From Mangrovibacterium lignilyticum (lineage in GTDB: Bacteria; Bacteroidota; Bacteroidia; Bacteroidales; Prolixibacteraceae): a stretch of DNA of 64,000 nt. Location: contig NZ_WKLH01000004.1 of assembly GCF_010882175.1 (NCBI RefSeq), forward strand, positions 197,425 to 261,424. Direction: 5' to 3'. The notes under the pieces were generated by a model that saw only the letters and a program-made list of their open reading frames with translations, searched no databases and was not told where the DNA came from. Below are positions 24,565 to 33,800 of this stretch, one piece after another. Both the position numbers and the translations under genes were made by a program. Every line of letters starts with the position of its first letter. Position 1 is the first letter of the stretch.

Positions 24565-25742
24565 GTGAATTACACGTTGATGTTGATTTTCAGCAGAAGA
24601 TGGCTCACGGAGAGGTCGTCTGCGGCGATGTTTTCCACTCGCGACGGATTAGTGGTGAGGGCCGTTACATTCTGATTCTATCCGATGGTTTGGGACATGG
24701 TATTCGTGCCAACGTCATGGCAACGCTTACGGCTTCCATGGCGATGAATTACACCTCGTTTCATACTAAACCTGAAATTGCTGCCGATATTTTCATGCGT
24801 GTTTTGCCGCAGCACAGCGAAAGTAAAGAAAGCTATGCCACCTTTACCATTATTGAAATTGACAACGATGAGTTGGTGAGAATCATTAATTACGATAATC
24901 CGCCCAGTCTGATCTTTCGACATGGAAAGCCGTTTGTTCCGCGTGAATTGGAAATTCCGATCCGTGGAGAAGAGAACATCGGGAAGATTCTTCGAATTCG
25001 GGAATTTAAGCCGATCAAAGGTGATCGGATTGTTTTTACCAGCGATGGTGTCACGCAGAGTGGGCTCGGTGGAAAACGTTTTCGCATGGGCTGGGGCAGG
25101 CAGTTGCTTTCCGAATTTATTGAAAATCAGTTGGATCGTGAATCGGAAATGACAGCTACTCGACTGGCACGTAAGATCATGAACCAAACAGCGATGAATG
25201 ATGGTTTCCGGATGAAAGACGATGCCAGTTGTGGTGTGGTCAATTTTAGGAGACCTCGCGAGTTTATGCTGATAACAGGACCACCGTTTTATAAAATAAA
25301 GGATATGGACTTTGTCGATCGGGTGACGAGCTTTCCCGGCAAAAAGATTATTTGCGGTGGAACAACAGGTGAAATTATTGCACGTGAACTGAAACTGGAT
25401 GTAACGATCAAACACCACTATGAAGGAGACGATATTCCTCCCGCTGCGGAGATGGAAGGTTTTGAAATGGTTACTGAAGGCATTTTAACCATGGGGCGGG
25501 TAGAAGAGATGTTGGAAAATTACACGAGCGATACGAGGCTGGAGAATTCGCCACCGGAAGAAGTCGTCAAACTGCTACTGGACCACGATATCATCCACAT
25601 TCTATTGGGTACCCGTATTAATCGGGCGCACCAGGACCCCGAACAACCGTTCGAAGTACAAATCCGCAAGTTTGTTGTGAAACGAATTGTAAAGATTCTG
25701 GAAGAACGCTTTTTCAAAAAAGTCTTTCTGGAGTTTATCTGA
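24561..25742 (+). CDS. SpoIIE/PP2C-type serine phosphatase with C-terminal extension
   Basis: A 393-residue protein. Residues 1-230 form a compact PP2C/SpoIIE phosphatase with metal ligands D23 (CGDVF), D42-G43 (SDGLGHG), D162-G163 (SDGVTQSG) and D220-D221 (KDDASCGVV). Residues about 235-393 form a separate region containing FPGKKIICGGTTGEIIARE and GFEMVTEGILTMGRVEEML, which I do not recognise as a named domain. Such phosphatases reverse phosphorylation by RsbW-type kinases. It is coupled to the PAS gene and faces away from the HydS/RsbW operon. A redox- or H2-responsive partner switch is the likely context. Confidence 0.87.
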   Translation: MSELHVDVDFQQKMAHGEVVCGDVFHSRRISGEGRYILILSDGLGHGIRANVMATLTASMAMNYTSFHTKPEIAADIFMRVLPQHSESKESYATFTIIEIDNDELVRIINYDNPPSLIFRHGKPFVPRELEIPIRGEENIGKILRIREFKPIKGDRIVFTSDGVTQSGLGGKRFRMGWGRQLLSEFIENQLDRESEMTATRLARKIMNQTAMNDGFRMKDDASCGVVNFRRPREFMLITGPPFYKIKDMDFVDRVTSFPGKKIICGGTTGEIIARELKLDVTIKHHYEGDDIPPAAEMEGFEMVTEGILTMGRVEEMLENYTSDTRLENSPPEEVVKLLLDHDIIHILLGTRINRAHQDPEQPFEVQIRKFVVKRIVKILEERFFKKVFLEFI

Positions 25743-25810
25743 GTTGAAAAACAGAAATTCAGAATTTAAAGTTATTTTGCCTCTGTGGAACGAATGATGA
25801 CCATTTTTTT

Positions 25811-26269
25811 ATGAAAGACCAAACGATAAAAGAACAGCTCCTGCACAAACTGAATCAGCTATTGGATGAACGCATTGTCGCAGCCGATAAATCCATTCAA
25901 TCGGCTAAAGAATCGCGCGACAATGATACCAAAAGCAGCGCCGGCGATAAGTACGAAACCGGGCGCGAGATGATTCAACAGGAAATGGATAAACTGCAGG
26001 CTCAACTGGCAAAGGCGCAAAGCATGAAAAATGATCTGCTGCAAATCAATCCGAACAAAGAATATACACAGGCTGAATTTGGAAGCTTGGTTTGTTGTAA
26101 CCAAGGGAACTATTTCTTCTCGGTGGCTTTAGGTAAAATTGAGTTGGACGGTACTCCCTACTTTTGTTTGTCAATGGTATCGCCTATCGGTCAGGCTTTG
26201 ATGCAAAAAAGGGTAGGAGACGAGCTTACTTTTAATGGAACCCGAATTGTCATTCAGAAAATTTATTGA
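25811..26269 (+). CDS. GreA/GreB-like elongation factor family protein
   Basis: A 152-residue protein often mislabelled as 3-oxoacyl-ACP synthase in Bacteroidota. The N-terminal half is a coiled coil (KSSAGDKYETGREMIQQEMD, then KLQAQLAKAQSM), and the C-terminal half (about 92-150) is an FKBP-like fold similar to the C-terminal domain of GreA/B (FFSVALGKIELDG, then MVSPIGQALMQKRVGDEL). It may bind RNA polymerase, but whether it has transcript-cleavage activity cannot be judged. Single gene. Confidence 0.75.
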   Translation: MKDQTIKEQLLHKLNQLLDERIVAADKSIQSAKESRDNDTKSSAGDKYETGREMIQQEMDKLQAQLAKAQSMKNDLLQINPNKEYTQAEFGSLVCCNQGNYFFSVALGKIELDGTPYFCLSMVSPIGQALMQKRVGDELTFNGTRIVIQKIY

Positions 26270-26319
26270 CCGAAAAATGGTTCAATGATGATCGATGAAT
26301 TAAATATGTATATATTTAC

Positions 26320-26580
26320 ATGTTTAAAATAAATGAGATGGAATTTAAGAAATTAGAACTTAAGCCTCAGGGCAATTGGTTTCAACGAAATATTTGGACA
26401 CAACATGGCAAGAAAACGATATTGTACATGGTTGCTGGTGCTGTGTTGAGTTTGGTTTTTTCGCTTATAACAGGAGATATTGAAAAACTAACATTTGGTG
26501 AGAATGCCTATAGTTTGCTGATTGGAGCCTTCTTCGGTTTTTTAATTACCAATAGCCCATGTGCACGAGGTAAATGCTAA
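26320..26580 (+). CDS. small two-helix membrane protein
   Basis: An 86-residue protein with a basic N-terminal segment and two hydrophobic helices (about residues 34-52 and 64-80), ending in a short Cys-containing tail. I do not recognise a family. It follows the Gre-like gene by 50 bases on the same strand and may share its transcript. An internal ATG at 26338 is an alternative start. Confidence 0.5.
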   Translation: MFKINEMEFKKLELKPQGNWFQRNIWTQHGKKTILYMVAGAVLSLVFSLITGDIEKLTFGENAYSLLIGAFFGFLITNSPCARGKC

Positions 26581-26624
26581 TGCTTTCGCTGCCTTTACAT
26601 GGAGGTTGATTGATTTCGTACAGG

Positions 26625-27587
26625 TTACTTCCAACCTTTTACCCACGTCTGTTGCTCTTTTTTCGAAAGAAAAGTCCAGGCCACTATGCGACTGATTTTA
26701 TTTCCCTGTCCCATGTTGATCGTTTTTATGTCTATTGCTTCGACCTGTTTTAAGGTTTGGTAGATTCGCGGCAGACGTTCGCTTTTTGATACCAAACTGG
26801 TGAACCACAGGCAGGACTTTTCAAATTGTTTACTTTGGTGAATCATGCGTTGCAGGAACATTTCTTCACCACCGTCGCACCAAAGTTCGTTGCTTTGACC
26901 ACCAAAGTTGAGGCTTGGTTTCATGGCTGCCTTTTGCTTCAGGTTTCTGTTTTTACGCTGGGTTCCGGCTTGCGCTTCAGCAGCTGAAGCATGAAAGGGC
27001 GGGTTGCAGATGGTCAGGTCAAATTTCTCGTTGGCTTCAATGATGCCCTCAAAGATATTCGTTGCCTTGTTTTGTTGGCGAAGTTTGATCTTTCCCGATA
27101 AAATGGAATTTTGATTGACAATTTTGTTCGCCGATTCAATCGCGATGGGATCAATGTCAGCACCCACAAAAGACCAACCATATTCCATCGTTCCAATAAT
27201 CGGATAAATGCAGTTGGCCCCGACGCCAATATCCAGGCAGTTGATTGCTGATCCTGTCGGTAATTGCCCACCGTGTGAGTTGGCCAGTAAATCAGCTGCA
27301 TGATGAATGTAATCGGCTCGTCCCGGAATCGGCGGGCACAAATAATTATCGGGAATGTCCCAGTAATTTAAGCTATAATTCGCCGACAGAATCGCTTTGT
27401 TGAGAATTTTAACAGCTTTGGGATTCCCAAAATCAATCGATTCATCACCATAGGGATTCAATTTCACGAACGACTTCAGTTCCGGACAAACTGCAATGAG
27501 TTGCCCAAAATTGTAGCGCTCCCTGTTTTTATTACGTGGGTGCAATTTCGATTTTATGGTTGGATGAATCTTTTTCTTTTCGGCCAT
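26625..27587 (-). CDS. rlmF: 23S rRNA (adenine-N6)-methyltransferase
   Basis: A 320-residue class I SAM-dependent methyltransferase of the RlmF family. It opens with basic residues (KSKLHPRNKNRERYNF), has the SAM motif LDIGVGANCIYPIIG near residues 108-122 and the N6-adenine catalytic motif NPPFHAS near residue 192. RlmF methylates one adenine in 23S rRNA (A1618 in E. coli numbering). The ATG at 27587 is preferred to TTG at 27611 because the latter lies inside a perfect promoter -7 box at 27609-27616. Confidence 0.92.
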   Translation of the reverse strand: MAEKKKIHPTIKSKLHPRNKNRERYNFGQLIAVCPELKSFVKLNPYGDESIDFGNPKAVKILNKAILSANYSLNYWDIPDNYLCPPIPGRADYIHHAADLLANSHGGQLPTGSAINCLDIGVGANCIYPIIGTMEYGWSFVGADIDPIAIESANKIVNQNSILSGKIKLRQQNKATNIFEGIIEANEKFDLTICNPPFHASAAEAQAGTQRKNRNLKQKAAMKPSLNFGGQSNELWCDGGEEMFLQRMIHQSKQFEKSCLWFTSLVSKSERLPRIYQTLKQVEAIDIKTINMGQGNKISRIVAWTFLSKKEQQTWVKGWK

Positions 27588-27608
27588 GGAACTTATTTTC
27601 TGAGTCTG

Positions 27609-27638
27609 CAAATTTAGCCTTTATCGGGCAGAAACAAA
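27609..27638 (-). promoter_or_regulatory. promoter of rlmF
   Basis: Minus strand shows TAAATTTG at 27609-27616 and TTTG at 27635-27638, spacing 18. Predicted start is about 15 bases before the rlmF ATG. It overlaps the back of the helicase promoter. Confidence 0.68.
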
Positions 27639-27644
27639 TTCCCT

Positions 27645-27652
27645 TATCTTTG
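27645..27652 (+). promoter_or_regulatory. -7 box of helicase gene, near-leaderless
   Basis: TATCTTTG matches TAnnTTTG and ends only four bases before the helicase ATG at 27657, so the transcript should begin at or within a few bases of the start codon. Confidence 0.7.
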
Positions 27653-27656
27653 CGCC

Positions 27657-28970
27657 ATGTCGAAGTCAATTAAAAATCAGAAAAATATACTGGCCAAACT
27701 GAATATTGCACAGCTGAATCCGATGCAGGAGGAAGCTCAGTTGGCCATTCATTCCAACGCAGAGGTCGTTTTGCTTTCACCAACAGGATCGGGTAAAACA
27801 CTGGCGTTTATGCTACCGCTGGTTGCCGGGTTGGATCGCGAGTGTGCAGAAGTGCAGGCGATGGTGATCGTTCCGACAAGGGAGCTGGCCATCCAAATCG
27901 AACAGGTTACTCGAGAAATGGGCGCTGGCTTTAAAACCAACGCGGTTTATGGGGGGCAGTCATTCTCGAAAGATAAGCTGAACCTGAAAACGACACCGGC
28001 AATACTGATTGGAACACCTGGTCGTATTGCCGATCATTTACGTCGCGAAACTTTTGTAACAGACCATGTGCAGACACTTGTACTCGACGAGTTTGACAAA
28101 TCACTGGAGGTTGGTTTCGAGCTTGAAATGAGCGAAATAATCACCTTCCTTCCGAATTTGAAAAAGAAGGTGTTGACTTCAGCCACCATGCATGCGTCTG
28201 TTCCGACTTTTGTGGGACTGAAAAAACCGGCTGTGCTGGACTTCCTGGAAGAAGGCGAGTCTCAACTGACGATCAAAACAATCATCTCACCATTGAAAGA
28301 TAAGTTGCAAACCTTGGTTGAGGCGCTGTGTCACATCGGGAACGAGCCCGGCATTATTTTCTGCAATTACAAAGAGAGTATTGAGCGGGTTAGCAACTTC
28401 CTGGCAGAAAAAGGAATTACACATGGTTGTTTTCATGGGGGCATGGAACAGATTGACCGGGAAAGAGCGTTGATCAAATTCCGCAATGGGACGCATCAAT
28501 TGTTGTTAGCGACAGACCTGGCAGCACGAGGGATTGATATTCCTGAAATTCGGTTTATCATTCATTACCAACTTCCCGGACGAAGCCATGAATTTACGCA
28601 CCGGAACGGGCGTACGGCTCGTATGTTCAGCGATGGTACAGCTTATATTTTACAATGGGAAGAGGATCAGTTACCCGATTTCATTAGTGAGGTGGAAGTT
28701 GAAGAGCTCAAGACTGCTCCAGTTCCTGAAGCGTCAATCTGGACGACCTTGTTTATCTCCGGTGGCCGAAAAGATAAAATTTCAAAAGGTGACCTGGCAG
28801 GATTATTTTTCAAGCAAGGAAAATTGGGAAAGGATCAGTTAGGTATGATAGAGCTGAAACAGGACTGTGCGTTTGCAGCGGTTCATTCAGTAAAAGTGAA
28901 ACAATTGCTTCAATTGGTTGATAACAGTAAATTGAAGAATAAAAAAGTCCGCGTCTCAATTGTAGAGTAA
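27657..28970 (+). CDS. DEAD-box RNA helicase, DbpA-like
   Basis: A 437-residue ATP-dependent RNA helicase. Q motif-like LNPMQEEAQ near residues 20-28, Walker A SPTGSGKT at 41-48, motif Ib TPGR, motif II as DEFD (DEAD is standard) near 143-146, motif III SAT, motif V ATDLAARGID and motif VI HRNGRTAR are visible. Residues about 362-437 form a DbpA-type RNA-binding domain (LFISGGRKDKISKGDLAGL), which in E. coli targets helix 92 of 23S rRNA. It therefore probably acts in large-subunit assembly, fitting the adjacent divergent rRNA methylase gene. DEFD is common in this subgroup and should still coordinate Mg-ATP. Confidence 0.9.
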   Translation: MSKSIKNQKNILAKLNIAQLNPMQEEAQLAIHSNAEVVLLSPTGSGKTLAFMLPLVAGLDRECAEVQAMVIVPTRELAIQIEQVTREMGAGFKTNAVYGGQSFSKDKLNLKTTPAILIGTPGRIADHLRRETFVTDHVQTLVLDEFDKSLEVGFELEMSEIITFLPNLKKKVLTSATMHASVPTFVGLKKPAVLDFLEEGESQLTIKTIISPLKDKLQTLVEALCHIGNEPGIIFCNYKESIERVSNFLAEKGITHGCFHGGMEQIDRERALIKFRNGTHQLLLATDLAARGIDIPEIRFIIHYQLPGRSHEFTHRNGRTARMFSDGTAYILQWEEDQLPDFISEVEVEELKTAPVPEASIWTTLFISGGRKDKISKGDLAGLFFKQGKLGKDQLGMIELKQDCAFAAVHSVKVKQLLQLVDNSKLKNKKVRVSIVE

Positions 28971-29011
28971 AGATTTCAATCACGAATATTCAAAAAAAGG
29001 GAAATAGCATC

Positions 29012-29890
29012 ATTCCTCAAGAAACCCATAGTGTCCCGCAGCTGAGTTCTCCTATTCGCCTTCAGGAATATGGCGTCGGTATTTTCACCCTTGCATCAAC
29101 AAAGTCTGCCTTGAAAAAGGCCATCAAGAAAGAGTTTGTGACGGTGAATGGTGAGCTGGCTTCAACAGCAACATTTATCAGGGGCGGTGAAACCATTTGT
29201 TTGGCTATTTCGAAAGAGATCCTTTCCCAAAAGAAACTCATTTTACCGCTTGATGTTTTGTTCGAAGATGAATACTTAGCTGTCATTCATAAACCGGCGG
29301 GTATTTTGGTCAGCGGCAATCGGTTTAAAACAATTGCTAATGCCCTGCCCCAAAATTTAAGACCGAGTAAACTTCTCGATGCGACGATCCCGAAGCCGGT
29401 TCATCGGCTGGATTATGGTACTACCGGCGTTCTGTTGGTTGGAAAAGCGAGCAGTAGTATTCAGGCATTGAATCAGCTATTCGCTGACAAAGTAATTGAG
29501 AAAACTTATTATGCTGTTACAATTGGTGAAATGAAGGAGAGGGGAGAGATTACCTCGGACATTGAGGGCAAGGAAGCACGATCGCATTATCGTTTAATCG
29601 ATTCGGTGCCGTCTCCGAAATTCGGACAATTGAATCTGCTCGAGCTAAAACCGCAAACCGGAAGAAGGCACCAGTTGAGAATTCACTTGTCTGCAAATGG
29701 TAATCCAATATTGGGTGATAAAACATACGGAACAGAAGGCTTAATTTTAAACGGTCAGGGATTGTACTTACATGCCTGGTCGTTGAGTTTTGTCCATCCG
29801 TTTACCGGAGAGAAGGTTTGTTTTATAGATGAATTACCACAACGGTTTAGAAATATATTTCCTGATTTTTCAGCTGTCGTAAAAAAATGA
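29012..29890 (+). CDS. RluA-family pseudouridine synthase, unusual start
   Basis: An RluA-type synthase of about 292 residues. The catalytic motif is HRLDYGTTGVLL (aspartate in RLD) near residues 130-141, preceded by DEYLAVIHKPAGILVSG and followed by LKPQTGRRHQLRIHLS. The S4-like N-terminal homology (ETHSVPQL, SPIRLQEYGVGIFT, KSALKKAIKKEFVTVNG) extends well upstream of the first TTG at 29111, yet no ATG, GTG or TTG occurs in frame back to the stop at 28940. ATT at 29012 or ATC at 29009, nine or six bases after an AAAGGGA sequence, is the best candidate start. It modifies uridine in rRNA or tRNA; site unknown. Confidence 0.8.
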   Translation: MPQETHSVPQLSSPIRLQEYGVGIFTLASTKSALKKAIKKEFVTVNGELASTATFIRGGETICLAISKEILSQKKLILPLDVLFEDEYLAVIHKPAGILVSGNRFKTIANALPQNLRPSKLLDATIPKPVHRLDYGTTGVLLVGKASSSIQALNQLFADKVIEKTYYAVTIGEMKERGEITSDIEGKEARSHYRLIDSVPSPKFGQLNLLELKPQTGRRHQLRIHLSANGNPILGDKTYGTEGLILNGQGLYLHAWSLSFVHPFTGEKVCFIDELPQRFRNIFPDFSAVVKK

Positions 29891-29938
29891 TTTGGCCGGT
29901 ATCAGTGGGCAAACAATTCATTTTATTTGGTTCATGGC

Positions 29939-29966
29939 AAAAAAAAGCTCCTGATTCAGGAGCTTC
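29939..29966 (-). terminator. terminator of dihydroorotate dehydrogenase-like gene
   Basis: On the minus strand a perfect AAGCTCCTGA/TCAGGAGCTT hairpin with no large loop is followed by eight T residues, about 22 bases after the stop at 29988. Confidence 0.85.
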
Positions 29967-29987
29967 GTATGATGAATTAAGTCGATT

Positions 29988-31001
29988 TTAAACCATTGGA
30001 TGTGTCTTGAAAATTTCTTCCGATTTCATCAGGATGTCAACATACTGTGCACGTTGATAAGTAAACGGATCTTTCAGATTTTTGCGAGATAGTTTGCCTC
30101 GGAAATCACTAATCTTTTTATAGCCTTTGTTGTCCATCCATTCATTTAGTTCTGTGATTAAAGTGGCTGCATAAGAAGGTTGGTTTCTGTAGAAAGCTGA
30201 AACCATTTGAACAACATCGGCACCGGCAAGTAACATTTTGATGACATCGGCAGAGTTGGAAATACCGCGGCTGGCACAAATGCTGGCATCAATGTTTCCA
30301 TGTAACAGGCCGGCATAACGCAATGCCAATTGATGGTCGCGCTCGTGTGTCAAATCCCAGGGGTAGTAAAATTTTTCGGTATCAATATCAATTTCCGGTT
30401 GGAAGAAACGGTTGAATAAAATGTATCCGTCAGCACCTGCTTCATCTAGTTTTTTTATAAAATTCAGGGTGTTGGAGTAAAATGGGCTCAGTTTCACACT
30501 CACCGGAATTTTAACGGCTTTCTTCACGCTTTTCACAACTTGAATTTGCTTTTCTTCCAGCTTTTCACCCTCAATTTCGAAATAACCGGGAACAGCGTAT
30601 AAGTTAATTTCAAGTGCATCAACTCCGGTTTGTTCCAATTCCTTGGCGTAGTCAACCCAAGTTGTCTCGTAAATGGCATTCAGACTGGCAATGACAGGAA
30701 CGTTGACTTTTTTCTTAAGAGTCTTGACATTCAATAAATGTTCTTTTGGACCGGCATGCTCCATATCAGGAAAGAGCTTGGTCATTTCGGCATTTCGCTC
30801 TTCGTATTCATGTAAGTCTTCATCCAATTGGATGGATTCCAATTGAATTTGTTCTTCGAATAGCGATTTATAAACGATTGCGCCGATTCCTGCTTCTTCA
30901 ATTTGTTCTATTGATTCAGGCTTTGTAACCAAATTGCTGGCGCCTAAGATAATTGGGTTCTTTAATTTTAAACCCATGTAGCTGGTGGATAAGTCTGCCA
31001 T
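29988..31001 (-). CDS. dihydroorotate dehydrogenase-like flavoprotein
   Basis: A 337-residue TIM-barrel flavoprotein in the PyrD class 1-like group. It has LKNPIILGASNLVTKPE near the N terminus, the substrate-binding VKLSPFYSN near 194-202 and flavin phosphate-binding SRGISNSADVIKMLLAGADVVQMVSAF near 248-274. The group is abundant in Bacteroidota as a second copy besides true PyrD and usually annotated only as dihydroorotate dehydrogenase-like. Whether it makes orotate or acts on another ring is open, since no other pyrimidine gene is near. Confidence 0.82.
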   Translation of the reverse strand: MADLSTSYMGLKLKNPIILGASNLVTKPESIEQIEEAGIGAIVYKSLFEEQIQLESIQLDEDLHEYEERNAEMTKLFPDMEHAGPKEHLLNVKTLKKKVNVPVIASLNAIYETTWVDYAKELEQTGVDALEINLYAVPGYFEIEGEKLEEKQIQVVKSVKKAVKIPVSVKLSPFYSNTLNFIKKLDEAGADGYILFNRFFQPEIDIDTEKFYYPWDLTHERDHQLALRYAGLLHGNIDASICASRGISNSADVIKMLLAGADVVQMVSAFYRNQPSYAATLITELNEWMDNKGYKKISDFRGKLSRKNLKDPFTYQRAQYVDILMKSEEIFKTHPMV

Positions 31002-31176
31002 AATATTGATTTTTTTTGGATTGTTGTCTGCTAGTTAAACTGTCTTAATCAATCTTTTGTTCATGGTTTAAAAACAAATAACTGATTGTAGCAAAACGAT
31101 TTCTAATCGCTTATTAAAATAGCAAGAATTTAGCTGAAATTAAAGTTTCAGGCCGGTTAATATTTGGGGAGAATAG

Positions 31177-31207
31177 AAAAAAACCTGCAAGCCAGGCCTG
31201 CAGGTTC
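31177..31207 (-). terminator. terminator of pyrophosphatase gene
   Basis: On the minus strand AACCTGCA and TGCAGGTT pair around a nine-base loop and are followed by seven T residues, about 25 bases after the hppA stop. Confidence 0.85.
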
Positions 31208-31231
31208 TCAAAATCCAAGTATTCGGGTTGT

Positions 31232-33523
31232 TTACATTAGAGACAGTGTTACAGTCAAACCAGCCATTACAACTGAAACCATCGTCATCAATTTGATGAG
31301 GATATTCAGAGAAGGACCGGAGGTATCTTTAAAAGGGTCGCCAACGGTGTCGCCAACCACACTTGCTTTGTGGGTCTCACTACCTTTTCCACCGTAGTTT
31401 CCTTTTTCAACAAATTTCTTCGCGTTGTCCCAGGCACCACCGGAATTATTCAACATAACGGCCAATGTAAATCCGGATGTCAGACCACCGGCGAGCAGAC
31501 CAACGACACCTGCAACGCCCATTATAGCGCCAACGGCAACCGGAACGATAATCGCGATGAGTGATGGCAGCAACATCTCGCGTTGAGCGCCTTTAGTTGA
31601 AATTTCAACACACTTGGCATATTCCGGAGTGGCTTTACCTTCCATAATTCCGGCAATTTCGCGGAACTGACGACGAACTTCTTCAACCATCGCTCCTGCA
31701 GCACGACCAACTGCTTTCATGGTCATCGCGCAGAAAACAAAAGCCATCATGGATCCAATAAAAAGTCCACCCAAAAACAGCGGGTTGAAGAGTGTGATAT
31801 CGTAAGCAGCCGAGAAGTCCTTGACAGAAGCTGCAGAAATTTGAACTGTTTTCATTCCTTCTTCGATGGCTGGTTTTACCGAAGTGTAGAAGATATAGTC
31901 GCCTTTGGTGACAAATCCATCCGGACCGGCTATTTTTCCAAACCACAGTCGAATTTCTTCCATATAAGCCGAAATCAGCGCCATGGCAGTCAACGCTGCT
32001 GAACCGATCGCAAATCCTTTTCCGGTGGCGGCGGTTGTATTTCCCAGCATGTCAAGTGCGTCTGTACGTTCACGAACTTCTTTGGGTAATTCAGCCATTT
32101 CTGCATTACCACCGGCGTTGTCGGCAATAGGGCCAAAAGCATCTGTTGCCAATGTAATTCCTAAGGTTGACAGCATCCCTACTGCGGCGAAACCAATACC
32201 ATATACGCCCATGGCAAAGTCGGTAGCACCACCTGCAGACCAAAATGAACCGATAATGCCAAGTACAATTGTTATGACGGGAATCCAGGTCGAATACATA
32301 CCAACAGCAATACCGTCGATAATCGTTGTGGCAGGACCCTGCAGAGCTTGTTTGGCGATCCCCTTGGTTGGACCGTATTCATCGGACGTGAAATATTCAG
32401 TCGCCTGACCAATAATAACACCGGCAGCCAGTCCGATCACTACTGATCCGAATACACCGTAAGTAATCCAACCCATGTAGGCCATCCCAAGCATGGCTAG
32501 TAATATCATGACAGAAGATCCACCGGTACCGAGCAACAAAGCGTTCAGCAGGTTTTTCTGAGTGGCAGATTCCTTGGTGCGAACCATGAAGATACCGAGA
32601 ATGGAAAAGATGATTCCTACGGCAGCAACGATCATTGGCGCAATAACCGCCATCTCGGTTTCCATACCGGATTTTTGGAGCGAAAGGGCAGGTAGTGCAG
32701 CGCCCAGGGCAGCGGTTGCCAAAATCGATCCGCAGTACGATTCGTACAAGTCGGCACCCATACCGGCAACATCACCAACATTGTCACCCACGTTATCGGC
32801 AATTGTAGCCGGGTTGCGAGGGTCGTCTTCCGGAATTCCGGCTTCAACTTTACCAACAAGGTCTGCACCAACGTCGGCAGCTTTGGTGTAAATTCCACCA
32901 CCGACACGGGCAAATAGTGCTTGGGTTGAAGCACCCATTCCGAAGGTTAACATGGTTGTGGTGATCTCAATTAATTTTTGATGGTCAGTGGTTCCGGCAT
33001 GAACCAATTTTAGTCCGATCAGATGGAGACCGTTGGCCATATGTTCCGGCGTGAAGATCACTTTATTCAGGAATAGGTACCAGGCTGCGATATCTAAGAG
33101 GCCAAAGCCAACGACAACCAATCCCATAACAGCTCCACTCCGAAAGGCAACTTTCAACCCTTGGTTCAAGGATTTTGAAGCTCCATGCGCAGTCCGTGCA
33201 GACGCGTATGTGGCTGTTTTCATTCCCAGGAATCCGCAAAGACCGGAAAAGAAACCTCCGGTAAGGAAAGCCACCGGAACAAATGGGTTTTGTACACCCA
33301 GGTATGCGAGCAGCAATAAAATAAGTAATAAAATAACGAAGACGATGCCAACAACTTTGTATTGGCGGTAAAGGTAGGCCATGGCCCCTTCGCGCACGTA
33401 CTGTGCAATTTCAATCATTCGGGGTGTACCTTCCGAATTTTTCATCATGGACTTAAAAAAGAACCATGCGAAAATCAGGGCCACTATAGAACAGAGTGGT
33501 ACAAGCCAGAAAATAGCATTCAT
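31232..33523 (-). CDS. hppA: membrane H+/Na+-translocating pyrophosphatase
   Basis: A 763-residue integral membrane pump with about 16 helices. The PPi-binding motif [22 protein letters not shown] (acidic residues and lysines near 213-233) and the DNVGDNVGD and [12 protein letters not shown] motifs are intact. The residue after GNTT is Ala ([10 protein letters not shown]), the signature of potassium-dependent enzymes (Lys in potassium-independent ones). It hydrolyses pyrophosphate and exports H+ or Na+, conserving energy, which suits a fermentative anaerobe. Ion choice cannot be settled by eye. Monocistronic with its own terminator. Confidence 0.95.
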   Translation of the reverse strand: MNAIFWLVPLCSIVALIFAWFFFKSMMKNSEGTPRMIEIAQYVREGAMAYLYRQYKVVGIVFVILLLILLLLAYLGVQNPFVPVAFLTGGFFSGLCGFLGMKTATYASARTAHGASKSLNQGLKVAFRSGAVMGLVVVGFGLLDIAAWYLFLNKVIFTPEHMANGLHLIGLKLVHAGTTDHQKLIEITTTMLTFGMGASTQALFARVGGGIYTKAADVGADLVGKVEAGIPEDDPRNPATIADNVGDNVGDVAGMGADLYESYCGSILATAALGAALPALSLQKSGMETEMAVIAPMIVAAVGIIFSILGIFMVRTKESATQKNLLNALLLGTGGSSVMILLAMLGMAYMGWITYGVFGSVVIGLAAGVIIGQATEYFTSDEYGPTKGIAKQALQGPATTIIDGIAVGMYSTWIPVITIVLGIIGSFWSAGGATDFAMGVYGIGFAAVGMLSTLGITLATDAFGPIADNAGGNAEMAELPKEVRERTDALDMLGNTTAATGKGFAIGSAALTAMALISAYMEEIRLWFGKIAGPDGFVTKGDYIFYTSVKPAIEEGMKTVQISAASVKDFSAAYDITLFNPLFLGGLFIGSMMAFVFCAMTMKAVGRAAGAMVEEVRRQFREIAGIMEGKATPEYAKCVEISTKGAQREMLLPSLIAIIVPVAVGAIMGVAGVVGLLAGGLTSGFTLAVMLNNSGGAWDNAKKFVEKGNYGGKGSETHKASVVGDTVGDPFKDTSGPSLNILIKLMTMVSVVMAGLTVTLSLM

Positions 33524-33800
33524 AAGGTTTTGTTTTTATGCAACATGGTTGCGGTTAGATGTTTGTTTTAGCGAAATACACCTATGAATTTAGCAATAAT
33601 CGGGTGGCAGGATTCCTGTGATTTAATGTTTTTAGGCAGAAGTAAATCAGATAGTTAAAAAAAGACGGAGTCTAACTGTCTGATATCAAGGGACTGAAAT
33701 TAATTATGCGTTGTGTTAATTTGAAATCAATCTAAAGAAGTAAGTTAACTTTTGAAGCGAATTCAAGCGAAAAAGTATTGAATTGAACTCGATGTAGCCC
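33524..33800. other. intergenic region between hppA and MATE gene
   Basis: No gene, hairpin terminator or perfect promoter consensus is seen; it presumably carries the hppA promoter and the 3' end of nothing else, since both flanking genes run on the minus strand. Confidence 0.35.

Noticed and set aside
24678-25418. Minus-strand 246-codon frame
   Set aside because: Antisense shadow of the SpoIIE/PP2C phosphatase gene, rich in His, Ser and Thr without any motif.
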